From positions 1-48,023 of the forward strand of contig NZ_BMNS01000011.1 in the NCBI RefSeq assembly GCF_014646675.1: a stretch of 48,023 bases of DNA, read 5' to 3'. The DNA comes from Lutibacter litoralis (lineage in GTDB: Bacteria > Bacteroidota > Bacteroidia > Flavobacteriales > Flavobacteriaceae). A program made the position numbers and the translations under genes. This document shows, one piece after another, positions 8,574-17,275 of the stretch (position 1 is its first letter; each line of letters begins with the position of its first letter). The notes under the pieces are model-generated. The model searched no databases and had not been told where the DNA came from. It saw only the letters and a list, made by a program, of their open reading frames with translations.

Positions 8574-8759
8574 TTAATCTTTAACGCCTAATTTACCTAA
8601 AATAATTTCCAGTAAACACCATTTTGTAAAACCGCGTTGAAATAAGTTTGCACCCACAAATGCAGTAAACCACAGCCAATTTATATTTACTTTTATCGCT
8701 AACAATAGGCTAATTAGTATAAAAGCGCCTGGAATAATATTCATTAATCTTGATTTCAT
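8574..8759 (-). CDS. DUF2892 (YgaP-like) small membrane protein
   Basis: A 61-aa protein with two hydrophobic stretches (about 8-22 and 28-42) and the DUF2892 pattern: basic N terminus, PGAFILISLLLA, WFTAFVGANLFQRGFT, then W-C-L-E-I-LGKLGV. The family often has a CP motif in the FTxxCP position; here it reads KWCLLE, so the cysteine stays and the proline is lost. DUF2892 proteins are often found beside rhodanese or metal/sulfur genes, but no reaction is established. It lies 12 bases after the preceding small gene, so probably cotranscribed. Confidence 0.8.
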   Translation of the reverse strand: MKSRLMNIIPGAFILISLLLAIKVNINWLWFTAFVGANLFQRGFTKWCLLEIILGKLGVKD

Positions 8760-8771
8760 TTTATTTTATTT

Positions 8772-9080
8772 TTAGTTAATATATTTTTCAATATCCAATA
8801 CAATTGCTTTTATTGGATTAGATTTCGATTTTTCTGCATTAAACTCCTCGACACCCTTAAATATAGCATCAATTTTATCTTCAGTAGTAAAAGAGAAATA
8901 CAATTTAGAATCGTGGGAATCTCTTTGAGCAGAAAACCAATTATCTTGAATTGTTTTTGAAACATAGAATTTTTGCCCCTGAATATCTGAGGTGCTATAT
9001 ACTAGTATTTCCGCTTTTTTAAAAAGTTTACAAACCTCTTTTTCAAATTCAGATACGCTTGTTATTAATAGTAGTTTCAT
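8772..9080 (-). CDS. Small hypothetical protein of the efflux locus (possible PII-like fold)
   Basis: A 102-aa protein from ATG 9080 (MKLLLITSVSEFEKEV). An upstream in-frame TTG would add ten unlikely residues, so I used the ATG. The alternating pattern beta (KLLLITSV), helix (EFEKEVCKLFKKA), beta (ILVYSTSD), loop, beta (KLYFSFTTED), helix (IDAIFKGVEEFNAE), beta (IKAIVLDIEKY) resembles the ferredoxin-like/PII fold. PII-like proteins such as DUF3240 are known beside CusA/CzcA-type pumps in proteobacteria. The fold and a regulatory role for the pump are inference from pattern and position. Confidence 0.65.
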   Translation of the reverse strand: MKLLLITSVSEFEKEVCKLFKKAEILVYSTSDIQGQKFYVSKTIQDNWFSAQRDSHDSKLYFSFTTEDKIDAIFKGVEEFNAEKSKSNPIKAIVLDIEKYIN

Positions 9081-9193
9081 TCTGTTTGATGTTTTTGGTG
9101 AATAATACAATGTCTTTCATTTTGCCCTTCCTTATATAACTGCCAGTAAAGGCAAACTTTTATCTAGAAAGACTGTTTTTACATTTTAACTTT

Positions 9194-12100
9194 CTACTTT
9201 TTATCTTCGTGTTTATGCTTTTCAGTCATATAATACACTAATGGAACTACCAATAATGTAAGTACAGTTGCTGTAATTGTACCTCCCATTAAGGAGATTG
9301 CCAATCCTTGAAAAATTGGATCAAATAATATTACAAATGCTCCAATTACTACCGTTCCTGCGGTTAACAAAATTGGTGTTGTTCTAACTGCTCCAGCTTC
9401 AATTACAGCTTGTTTTAATGGTACCCCATCTTCTAAACGTAATTCAATAAAATCGATTAGTAATACCGAGTTTCGCACCATAATTCCAGCTAAAGCAATC
9501 ATACCTATCATAGAAGTTGCTGTAAAAAACGCATCCATAAACCAATGTCCAAGTATAATACCAACCATAGAAAGCGGAATTGACACTAACATTACCAATG
9601 GTGCTTTAAAGTTTTGGAACCAACCAACAATTAGTAAATAAATTACAAATATTGCTATTGCAAAAGCGGCACCTAAATCTCTAAATACTTCAAAAGTAAT
9701 TTGCCATTCACCATCCCATTTTACTGTGTAATTGTCTTCTTGTGCAGGTTGTTGGTTAAATTCTTCATTTAAAGTATAACCTTTAGGAACTTCAATTTCA
9801 CCCAATCTATCGCTCATATTTAAGATTCCATAAACTGGACTTTCTAATTCTCCAGCCATATCCGCTAAAACATACACAACACGTTTTTGATTTTTACGAT
9901 AAATTGCTTTATCTCTTATTTTTTCTTCAACTTTAATTAAATCTCCTATAGGGATTGCAATTCCCATTTGAGAAATAACTTTTACTTGTTTAATATCGTT
10001 TATTGAAGATTTTTCTTTTTCGTCTAAAGCCAACACCAAACCAACCTGCTCATTTGCAGATTCTTTATACAATGCTGAAATTGGTTGTTCTGAAAGTGCC
10101 ATTTTTAAAGTTGCTACAATTTGTTGAGGAGCAACACCATTTAACATTGCCTTTTCTTTATCAATAACAAAATTATATTCAACTTGATCTGCTTCAATCA
10201 TATCGTCAACATCAACAATATCACTTGTTGTTGTAACAATTTCTTTTAATTTTTTTGCTATTTTAATTTGCTCATTATAATCTGGCCCATAAACTTCTGC
10301 TACAATAGTTGATAAAACTGGTGGGCCTGGTGGAACTTCTACCAATTTTACATTGGCATTAAAACGTTTTCCAATTACCTGAATGTCAGCTCTTAGTTTT
10401 TTAGCAATATCGTGACTTTGCTCAGAGCGTTCAGATTTATCAATTAAATTTACCTGAATATCTGCCATATTTGAACCTCCACGTAAATCGTAATGACGCA
10501 CCAAACCGTTAAAAGTTATTGGTGCAGAAGTCCCTACAAAACTTTGATAATTATCAACTTCAGGTCTTTGAGATAAATAGTTTGCAATTTCTCTTGTAAC
10601 GGCCGAGGTATTTTCTAAAGTTGTACCTTCTGGCATATCTACAACTATTTGAAATTCATTTTTATTATCAAAAGGCAACATTTTTACCGCAACACCTTTG
10701 GTATAAAATAATACCATTGACCCTAATAACAATAATGTTGTAAATCCTAAAAACCCCCAACGTTTTCTTTTGTTTTCAAGTAACGGTTTTTCCAACTTAT
10801 TATATAATCTAAATATAAATGTAGTTTCTAAACCTTTTTCTTCGTTATCTTCTTGTTTTTCCTTTTCTTTTAAAATATAGTATCCTAAATATGGTGTAAT
10901 TGTTAAAGCTACAAACAATGAAATTATCATTGCAATTGAAGCTCCAATTGGCATCGGACTCATGTAAGGTCCCATTAAGCCAGATACAAATGCCATTGGT
11001 AACACCGAAGCAATTACTGTAAATGTTGCTAATATTGTTGGATTCCCAACTTCGTTAATTGCATATAAAGCAGCTTGTTTAAAAGGTAAGCGTTTCATTT
11101 TAAAATGCCTATGCATATTTTCAGCAATAATAATGGAGTCATCCACCACAATACCTGTAACAAAAACCAAAGCAAATAATGTTATTCTGTTTAACGTATA
11201 ATCTAGCATATAATAGCTAAACAAGGTCATAGCAAACGTAATAGGAACAGAAAGAAAAACTACCAATCCACCACGCCATCCCATTGCCAACATAACAACA
11301 ATTGTTACCGCTAAAATAGAACCAATTAAGTGCATTAATAACTCAGAAACTTTATGAGATGCAGTTTCTCCATAGTTTCGTGTAACTGTCATATGCACAT
11401 CATCTGGTAATAAATTTTGTTTTAGATGCTCAACTTTTCCTAAGATTTTTTCTGAAATTTTCATAGCATCAGCTCCTTTTCTTTTTCCAATAGAAATGGT
11501 AACAGCAGGATATTCTGAGGTGTAGGTTTCTGATAATTCATTTGCTTTCCCATACCCAAAAGAAACATACTCTTTTGGAATTTCTGGTCCATCTGTAATA
11601 GTTGCAATTTGTTTTAAATAAACAGGCATATTTTGCTGAATACCAACAACTAAATTTTCAACATCTTCAACAGTTGATAAAAAATTCCCTGTATTTACAA
11701 GGTATTCTGTATTATTTCTATCAAAACTACCAGATGTTAATTGTTGATTATTCGCTTGAATTTTCTGTGTAATACTCAACATATCCAAGCCACTTTCTGC
11801 CATTTTATCTTTGTCTAAAACAACACGAACTTGTCGATTTCTTCCTCCAATTTTTTTAGTGATAGCAACATCATTAATCTTTTCAATCTCGCTAGTTAAC
11901 TCATTGGCAACCTGTTTTAGTTGATAATCATCATAATTTTCACTCCATAATGTTAAAGCTAACATTGGAACATCATCAATAGCTCTTGTTTTAACTAATG
12001 GAATAGAAACACCTTGTGGCATTTGATCCATATGCTTCATAATTTCATTATAAAGCTTTACAAACGAACGCTCTATATCTTCACCTACATAAAATTGTAC

Positions 12101-12391
12101 AATTAACATTGCTTGTTCGTTCATAGAGGTTGAGTACACATACTCAATTCCTTTAATGTTCGAAACAATTTTTTCTAAAGGTTTAATTACTCTAGATTCT
12201 ACCTCTTTAGGACTTGCCCCAGGGTAACTTACAAATATATCTGCAATTGGTACATCAATTTGAGGTTCTTCTTCTCTCGGAATCAAAAATGAACTATAAA
12301 CCCCAATAACCATAAACATGATCATTAGCAGAATGGTCAATTTTGAATTCATAAATACTTTGGCAATACTACCAGCTAATCCGTCTTTCAT
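9194..12391 (-). CDS. RND efflux transporter permease (AcrB/MexB type)
   Basis: A 1065-aa inner-membrane RND pump of normal length: one N-terminal helix, large periplasmic loop, helices 2-6, helix 7 near 550, second large loop, and helices 8-12 near the C terminus. The proton-relay aspartates lie in helix 4 as GIVVDDSII (D417, D418), a pattern seen in drug-type (HAE) pumps; heavy-metal (CzcA/CusA) pumps usually differ here. It is coupled to the membrane fusion gene (2-base gap) and works with it and TolC to expel substrate across both membranes. The small downstream genes and TonB receptor hint at metals, but the residues lean to organic substrates, so substrate is open. Confidence 0.93.
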   Translation of the reverse strand: MKDGLAGSIAKVFMNSKLTILLMIMFMVIGVYSSFLIPREEEPQIDVPIADIFVSYPGASPKEVESRVIKPLEKIVSNIKGIEYVYSTSMNEQAMLIVQFYVGEDIERSFVKLYNEIMKHMDQMPQGVSIPLVKTRAIDDVPMLALTLWSENYDDYQLKQVANELTSEIEKINDVAITKKIGGRNRQVRVVLDKDKMAESGLDMLSITQKIQANNQQLTSGSFDRNNTEYLVNTGNFLSTVEDVENLVVGIQQNMPVYLKQIATITDGPEIPKEYVSFGYGKANELSETYTSEYPAVTISIGKRKGADAMKISEKILGKVEHLKQNLLPDDVHMTVTRNYGETASHKVSELLMHLIGSILAVTIVVMLAMGWRGGLVVFLSVPITFAMTLFSYYMLDYTLNRITLFALVFVTGIVVDDSIIIAENMHRHFKMKRLPFKQAALYAINEVGNPTILATFTVIASVLPMAFVSGLMGPYMSPMPIGASIAMIISLFVALTITPYLGYYILKEKEKQEDNEEKGLETTFIFRLYNKLEKPLLENKRKRWGFLGFTTLLLLGSMVLFYTKGVAVKMLPFDNKNEFQIVVDMPEGTTLENTSAVTREIANYLSQRPEVDNYQSFVGTSAPITFNGLVRHYDLRGGSNMADIQVNLIDKSERSEQSHDIAKKLRADIQVIGKRFNANVKLVEVPPGPPVLSTIVAEVYGPDYNEQIKIAKKLKEIVTTTSDIVDVDDMIEADQVEYNFVIDKEKAMLNGVAPQQIVATLKMALSEQPISALYKESANEQVGLVLALDEKEKSSINDIKQVKVISQMGIAIPIGDLIKVEEKIRDKAIYRKNQKRVVYVLADMAGELESPVYGILNMSDRLGEIEVPKGYTLNEEFNQQPAQEDNYTVKWDGEWQITFEVFRDLGAAFAIAIFVIYLLIVGWFQNFKAPLVMLVSIPLSMVGIILGHWFMDAFFTATSMIGMIALAGIMVRNSVLLIDFIELRLEDGVPLKQAVIEAGAVRTTPILLTAGTVVIGAFVILFDPIFQGLAISLMGGTITATVLTLLVVPLVYYMTEKHKHEDKK

Positions 12392-12393
12392 AA

Positions 12394-13470
12394 TTATTGA
12401 ACGTTAAGTTTAGAACCATTAACTATCTTACTTTCAGACGACAACACAAATTTATCATCAACAGATAAACCCGATAAAACTTCGGTTTTATTTCCAAATT
12501 CTTTTCCTAAACGCAACCAACGTAATAATGCAGTATTAGACTGGCTAACAACATAAACCCCTCTTAGCTCCCCACGTTCTATAATAGCAGAAGTTGGTAT
12601 TAATATTGGTAAATTTTCTTCTGAAGTTTCTTCAGTTGGAAATTGTACAGAAACAAACATTCCAGATAATAAATTAGCATCGGTTTCTTCTAAAACTACT
12701 TTTACCAAATATTGTCCACCTGTATTTTTTGTTGAAGTACTTACTTCAGTAACATTTCCTTTTAAAATTTTATTTGTAGATTTTATTAAAACATTAACAG
12801 AAGTTTCATTTTTTATTGAAGTAATTTCAGACTCTGGAACCATAGAAATTACTTGAAATTTATCAGGGTTTTCAATACTAATTAAAGGCATTCCTGGGTT
12901 TGCCATATCTCCAGCATTTATATATTTACCTGTAATAACACCACTAAAAGGTGCCATAATATTTGAGTACAACAATTGTGCATTTACTTTATTTTTCATT
13001 TGGTTTGCAGCTTCTAAACGCGCCTTCGCCATTTCGTAATGTGCAGTCATATCATCCATTTCTTTTTGTGAAGCACTATTGCTTTCAAACAATGCTTTAA
13101 AACGATTGTAATCTTTCTCTGCATTTTTAAAAGCTGCAGTTGCTTCAGCAATTGAAGCTTCAACTTGTGCTTTTTGCGCAGAAATATCTGCACTGTTAAC
13201 ACTTAATAAAAGTTGTCCTTTAGAAACTATATCTCCAACATTTACATGTACTTTATTTACATACCCCATATTACGCGTACTTAAATTTGCGTTTTGAGCT
13301 GCCTCAACTTTTCCACTAGCTGTAATAAAAGCTTCAAATTTAGTAGAAGGTGTACCCACTTTAACAGTTACTGCGGTTCTATTGTCTGTTACTTTTGCTT
13401 TATCTTTTCCACAGCTTGTCACTATTGTTAAGACAACTAATGCTATTATTTTAAATATATTTTTCATCAT
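12394..13470 (-). CDS. Efflux periplasmic adaptor lipoprotein (membrane fusion protein, AcrA/HlyD type)
   Basis: A 358-aa protein with a lipoprotein signal (IVTSC, lipidated C20). The order is as expected for an adaptor: barrel-sandwich half (GKVEAAQNANLSTRNMGYV), long alpha-hairpin about 95-165 rich in Ala/Lys/Glu (KAQVEASIAEATAAFKNAEK), second lipoyl half (NIMAPFSGVITGKYINAGD), beta-barrel and membrane-proximal domains. It bridges the RND pump and TolC in the periplasm. Two ATGs are adjacent (13470 and 13467); either could be used. Middle gene of the TolC-adaptor-pump operon. Confidence 0.93.
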   Translation of the reverse strand: MMKNIFKIIALVVLTIVTSCGKDKAKVTDNRTAVTVKVGTPSTKFEAFITASGKVEAAQNANLSTRNMGYVNKVHVNVGDIVSKGQLLLSVNSADISAQKAQVEASIAEATAAFKNAEKDYNRFKALFESNSASQKEMDDMTAHYEMAKARLEAANQMKNKVNAQLLYSNIMAPFSGVITGKYINAGDMANPGMPLISIENPDKFQVISMVPESEITSIKNETSVNVLIKSTNKILKGNVTEVSTSTKNTGGQYLVKVVLEETDANLLSGMFVSVQFPTEETSEENLPILIPTSAIIERGELRGVYVVSQSNTALLRWLRLGKEFGNKTEVLSGLSVDDKFVLSSESKIVNGSKLNVQ

Positions 13471-13510
13471 AGTTTTATTTTATATATGGTATTTATTTTT
13501 TTAGTTAGGT

Positions 13511-14821
13511 TTAGTTAGTTAGAAAATTTACATATGCTTTTGTAAAATTATAATTGAAAACTGTTTGTAAATATTCCAGTTGTTTTTGTAAATATTTTGT
13601 TTCAGAAATTAACAAATCTGACGTTTTTTCTAAACCTTGTTTGTACCTATTAGTTCTAATTCTTAGAGCTTCTTTAGATTGCTCTAGAGCTAAAGTTGTA
13701 AGATTCATACTGTTTTCAGCATCTTTTAATTGACGTTTTGCTTTATTAAATTCTAACTGGCTTTTATTTTTATATTGGTCTAAAGTAATTTCAGCTTTAT
13801 CTAGTTCTGCTTTACTCTTTTGCGTTTTACCAATACGTTTATAACCTTCAAAAACATTCCAAGACAATTGTGCTCCTACTAAATATCCATTTGCATTTCC
13901 ATTAAAAATTTTATTATCGTACAATTCATAACTTCCAAAAGCATTTAAACTTGGTAAATACGACATTTTATTGGCTTTATACATGTTTGTATATGCTTCT
14001 GTACTTTTCTCCATAGCTTCAATATCAGCTCTGTTTTCTGAAAGTTGCTGATTGTAAATAGCCAAGTTTAATTCAGCAATTAAATCTGTTGTTGGTTTTA
14101 GCGTTGCTTCATTTTCTTCTCCTACTAAAAATAACAGATAATCTGATGCATTTTTAATATTGCTTTTTGCAGTTAACAACTGATTCTCAACCTCTGTAAC
14201 ATGCACATCAACTGAAAGAATATCAGCTTTTTGCAAATAGCCTTGTTTAAAACTATTTTGTGCTATTTTCTTATTTTCTAACGCAGCCTCTTTTGCTTTT
14301 TCTATCACTTCAACAGCTTTGTATGCAATTTGTAATTGCATATACCCTTTTGTAACTTCTAACTTTATAGCATCAATAGTTCTAGTTGTTTGCAATTCAA
14401 AAGCATTCATTTTAGCTTTTGCTGCTTTACGCATAAAAATACCATCTGCGTTAAAAATTGGTTGTTGTACTTCAATTTTAGTTGTGAAGTTTTGAATATC
14501 ATCCGGATTATTTAAAAGCGTAGGATTAAAATCTGCTTGCGTTAAAATTTCCTGATTTAATTTTGAACCAAATGCCATTAAAGGATTATTGGTTGAAATG
14601 CCTGAATGTGAAATTGAAATATTAGGTAATAAAATTGAATTTGTTTGGTTATAATCTGCTTTAGCCACTTTATAATCTTGTTCAGATATTTTAATTGTGT
14701 GGTTATTGCTCTCAACTTTTTCTAACATTTCATTCAAAGAAATTGAAATTTCTTGTTGTGCATTACTTATTAAAATGTTAAAAAGTAATAATGAAATGAA
14801 TAAAATAAATGTACCTCGCAT
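13511..14821 (-). CDS. TolC-family outer-membrane efflux protein
   Basis: A 436-aa protein from ATG 14821, with signal peptide (RGTFILFISLLLFNILISNAQ) and two OEP repeats rich in long heptad-like helices (about 160-225 and 350-430), as in TolC. The frame continues to a TTG at 14848, but that codon overlaps the -7 box and would add nine residues before the signal peptide, so it was rejected. First gene of the efflux operon; the adaptor starts 40 bases after its stop. A large inverted repeat 55-90 bases upstream of the start is the likely control site. Confidence 0.92.
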   Translation of the reverse strand: MRGTFILFISLLLFNILISNAQQEISISLNEMLEKVESNNHTIKISEQDYKVAKADYNQTNSILLPNISISHSGISTNNPLMAFGSKLNQEILTQADFNPTLLNNPDDIQNFTTKIEVQQPIFNADGIFMRKAAKAKMNAFELQTTRTIDAIKLEVTKGYMQLQIAYKAVEVIEKAKEAALENKKIAQNSFKQGYLQKADILSVDVHVTEVENQLLTAKSNIKNASDYLLFLVGEENEATLKPTTDLIAELNLAIYNQQLSENRADIEAMEKSTEAYTNMYKANKMSYLPSLNAFGSYELYDNKIFNGNANGYLVGAQLSWNVFEGYKRIGKTQKSKAELDKAEITLDQYKNKSQLEFNKAKRQLKDAENSMNLTTLALEQSKEALRIRTNRYKQGLEKTSDLLISETKYLQKQLEYLQTVFNYNFTKAYVNFLTN

Positions 14822-14845
14822 ATTATTTGCTTTTTTAGTTTGATG

Positions 14846-14853
14846 CAAAGGTA
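14846..14853 (-). promoter_or_regulatory. -7 box of the RND efflux operon
   Basis: TACCTTTG on the minus strand matches TAnnTTTG exactly. Predicted transcription start is about 14840, with a leader of about 18 bases to ATG 14821. The -33 position shows no clear TTTG, which is common for regulated promoters. Confidence 0.65.
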
Positions 14854-14875
14854 ATTGAGGTCAGTTCGGTAAGTG

Positions 14876-14911
14876 GTGATAAACATTACAGACTTTTGTA
14901 ACATTTATCAC
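14876..14911. promoter_or_regulatory. 36-bp inverted repeat, probable operator of the efflux operon
   Basis: GTGATAAACATTACA (14876-14890), six-base spacer, TGTAACATTTATCAC (14897-14911). The arms match at 13 of 15 positions. It is centred about 54 bases upstream of the predicted start of the tolC-adaptor-pump transcript. That location suits an activator, or a repressor of the TetR or Crp/Fnr kind. No regulator gene is adjacent. Confidence 0.6.
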
Positions 14912-14982
14912 TTATTTTTTAAAATAGTAACAAGACCTCCTTGAAACTTATTTCACTATTATAATTACTTAAAAAAATTGAA

Positions 14983-16047
14983 CTATGTTTTTTTTAAACG
15001 AGGAAGTTTTATTGTTACTTCATTACCAGATATTAATGTAGCTAATAATTTTGTTTGAGGAAATTGTTGAAAAATAATTTTTAGAAAAACGGTTATTGGT
15101 ATAGACATAATTAATCCTGGAACTCCCCAAATATACCCCCAAAGCATGAGCATTACTAAAATAGTAATAATATTTATAGAAAAGGAACGGCCCATAAAAA
15201 TTGGTTCTAAAATTCCTCCAAAAATCACCTGAATTAAAGTAATAGTAAGAATAAAAAACAATAAAACACTGGTTGGATCTAATTCTACAAAGGCAAAAAG
15301 AGATAATAATATCACTGAAACAACCGAGCCTATCATTTGAATAAAATTTATAAGGAACGCAAATAATCCCCAAAAAATTGGAAAACTTACATCAAAAAAG
15401 TAACAAGCTAATCCAAAACCTAAACCTGTTAAAGCACTTACTAAAAACTTAACTTTTACAAACTTTATTAAGTCTTTCTCTATTTTCATAAAAGTTTTTA
15501 CGGATGCAAATTTTTGCTTTAAAATAGTATTATTTAAAAATTTTTGAAAATTAATAGATTCTGCCAACCATAATATTACAAAAAAGGCAGTCATTAAGGT
15601 CATAGAAACTGTATTTCCAATAAAATCGAATGTAGAACCAAAGTTTTCTGAAATGGTATCACTATTGACAAAATGACTTAAAACATTACCTTCTTCAAAA
15701 AAGTTAATTCCTAAAAAATCCTCAAAAGAAGCTGCTAAAAGATTAATTTTTGCTATTGCTTTTTCAAAAAACAAACTATCTGTGGCTAAAATTTCTCTAC
15801 TTGTAATTTTTATTAGCTCTCCTCCTATTTTAAAGATTCCAACAAATATTAATAAAACTATAAAAATACTTATAAAATTGTGGATTTTTCGTTTTGCAAG
15901 CCAACGCATTAAAGGTAAAAACAACAATGCAATAAACATTGAAAAAATTAATGGTATAAAAATGAAAGACATTGTTTTTAAAATGTAAAATACTACTGGA
16001 ACTACCAATATAAGCAGTAATATGTTTGTTGTTTTTAGATCTTTCAT
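14983..16047 (-). CDS. AI-2E family transporter (PerM/YhhT-type membrane protein)
   Basis: A 354-aa integral membrane protein: two to three N-terminal helices (ILLLILVVPVVFYIL, FIFIPLIFSMFIALLFLPLM), a soluble stretch about 85-145, then the conserved C-terminal helix cluster with PIFWGLFAFLINFIQMIGSV, LEPIFMGRSFSIN and WGYIWGVPGLIMSIPI. The last motifs are diagnostic of the AI-2E/PF01594 family. Members export autoinducer-2, indole or Na+ in different bacteria, and the substrate here is unknown. A -7 box ends only nine bases before the ATG, so the leader is very short. TerC lies upstream on the same strand, 73 bases away. Confidence 0.88.
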   Translation of the reverse strand: MKDLKTTNILLLILVVPVVFYILKTMSFIFIPLIFSMFIALLFLPLMRWLAKRKIHNFISIFIVLLIFVGIFKIGGELIKITSREILATDSLFFEKAIAKINLLAASFEDFLGINFFEEGNVLSHFVNSDTISENFGSTFDFIGNTVSMTLMTAFFVILWLAESINFQKFLNNTILKQKFASVKTFMKIEKDLIKFVKVKFLVSALTGLGFGLACYFFDVSFPIFWGLFAFLINFIQMIGSVVSVILLSLFAFVELDPTSVLLFFILTITLIQVIFGGILEPIFMGRSFSINIITILVMLMLWGYIWGVPGLIMSIPITVFLKIIFQQFPQTKLLATLISGNEVTIKLPRLKKT

Positions 16048-16055
16048 GATAAATA

Positions 16056-16063
16056 CAAAAGTA
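16056..16063 (-). promoter_or_regulatory. -7 box directly ahead of the AI-2E transporter gene
   Basis: TACTTTTG (minus strand) matches TAnnTTTG. Its end is eight bases from the ATG at 16047, so the transcript would be nearly leaderless. Confidence 0.4.
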
Positions 16064-16120
16064 GTTACAAAAACCGCTACATTAAACGTGGGTTTTGTTA
16101 AAAATTATTTAAAGATTATA

Positions 16121-16894
16121 TTATTTTTTTCGAACCTTCATATTAAGTGACTCAACTCCTAATGAAAACGCTATGGCAAAATACAAATATCCTTTTGGTA
16201 TAGCTCCAACCGGTTTATTAAACACTTCTAAATGTGATAAATGCGCACCCTCAGTTATTAACATAAACCCAATTAAAATTAAAAATGAAAGTGCCAACAT
16301 CTGAATAGTGGGATGTTTATTTACAAAATCTCCAACAGGTGTTGCAAAAATCATCATTATAATAATTGATATAGTAACCGCAACAATCATAATTATCAAT
16401 GCCCCTGGAACACCGTTTGTCATACCAACCGCGGTTAAAACTGAATCAAAAGAGAACACAATATCAATCATTACAATTTGAAAAATTACACTTCCAAAAG
16501 AACTTTTGACCACATTCTTTATTGATTTTTTCTCTAACTCTTCATCTGTTCCTTCTACTTTATGATGAATTTCTTTGGTACTTTTATACAGTAAAAAGAT
16601 ACCTCCTAAAATTAAAATTACACTTTGACCTGTAATTCCTCCTTTAAGCCACGATAAATCAAAAGTAAAGAAAGCTGATTTCATAGAAATTAAATATGAA
16701 ACACCAAATAACAATAAAATTCTAAATACAAGTGCTAATAAAAGCCCTAATCTAGTTGCTTTTTTAATTTTATCTTTGGGTAATTTACCCGCGGTTATAG
16801 AAATAAATATAATATTATCTATACCTAAAATAATTTCTAAAAAAGTTAATGTTAACAATGCAATCCATGCATCTGGGTGCAAAAATATTTCCAT
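16121..16894 (-). CDS. TerC family integral membrane protein
   Basis: A 257-aa protein with about seven membrane helices. It has the family hallmarks LEIILGIDNIIFIS (about 19-32) and MIDIVFSFDSVLTAVGM (about 142-158), in which aspartates sit within helices. TerC proteins are linked to tellurite resistance, manganese export and metal loading of exported proteins; which applies here is unknown. The gene follows a small lipoprotein gene by three bases, so the two are probably cotranscribed. Confidence 0.88.
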   Translation of the reverse strand: MEIFLHPDAWIALLTLTFLEIILGIDNIIFISITAGKLPKDKIKKATRLGLLLALVFRILLLFGVSYLISMKSAFFTFDLSWLKGGITGQSVILILGGIFLLYKSTKEIHHKVEGTDEELEKKSIKNVVKSSFGSVIFQIVMIDIVFSFDSVLTAVGMTNGVPGALIIMIVAVTISIIIMMIFATPVGDFVNKHPTIQMLALSFLILIGFMLITEGAHLSHLEVFNKPVGAIPKGYLYFAIAFSLGVESLNMKVRKK

Positions 16895-16897
16895 GAT

Positions 16898-17266
16898 TTA
16901 ATCTGCTATTTTAAAAATCTCACCTTTTTGAACAAAATTTGAGTACCCTATTACAGCTTCAAATTCATATGAGTTTTTCTCAATATTTGTTATTTTAACA
17001 TGAATAGGATCTTCATCTATTGCCGTTTTAGGATGTAACATCTTCAGCGTATAATCAAAATTATTCTTCCACGAAATAGATAGCGTATCAATTCTATTTT
17101 CATATTTTTCAATTTGAATTGAATCTTTCCTAATAATAACTGTTTTTTCGTACCCTTTCCCTGCTGGAATTTCAAAAGTTCCAGTTTTAAAACGATCTGC
17201 TTTTAAAGATTCAGTATTACAACTAATTATAACTATTAAAAAAAATAAAAATGCAATTTTTTTCAT
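16898..17266 (-). CDS. Small predicted lipoprotein, function unknown
   Basis: A 122-aa protein with a lipoprotein signal (FFLIVIISC, lipidated C16). The mature part is mostly beta-rich (FKTGTFEIPAGKGYEKTVIIRKD, then SYEFEAVIGYSNF). The pattern suggests a small beta-barrel or sandwich in the periplasm. Homologues in flavobacteria have been labelled DNA topoisomerase IV by some pipelines, but nothing here supports that; it is far too short and has an export signal. It lies between purB (9-base gap) and terC (3-base gap) on one strand, implying an operon. Confidence 0.75.
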   Translation of the reverse strand: MKKIAFLFFLIVIISCNTESLKADRFKTGTFEIPAGKGYEKTVIIRKDSIQIEKYENRIDTLSISWKNNFDYTLKMLHPKTAIDEDPIHVKITNIEKNSYEFEAVIGYSNFVQKGEIFKIAD

Positions 17267-17275
17267 ACTCTTGTT

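Noticed and set aside
14822..14848. TTG start for the TolC-family gene
   Set aside because: The codon overlaps the -7 box TACCTTTG and would put nine residues before a normal signal peptide.
15023..15373. 116-codon same-strand frame inside the AI-2E transporter gene
   Set aside because: Out of frame within a clear membrane-protein gene; the Tyr/Asn/Ser-rich product looks like a shifted reading of hydrophobic codons.
16898..17266. DNA topoisomerase IV label for the small lipoprotein
   Set aside because: 122 residues with a lipobox and no topoisomerase motif; the name appears to be a propagated error.
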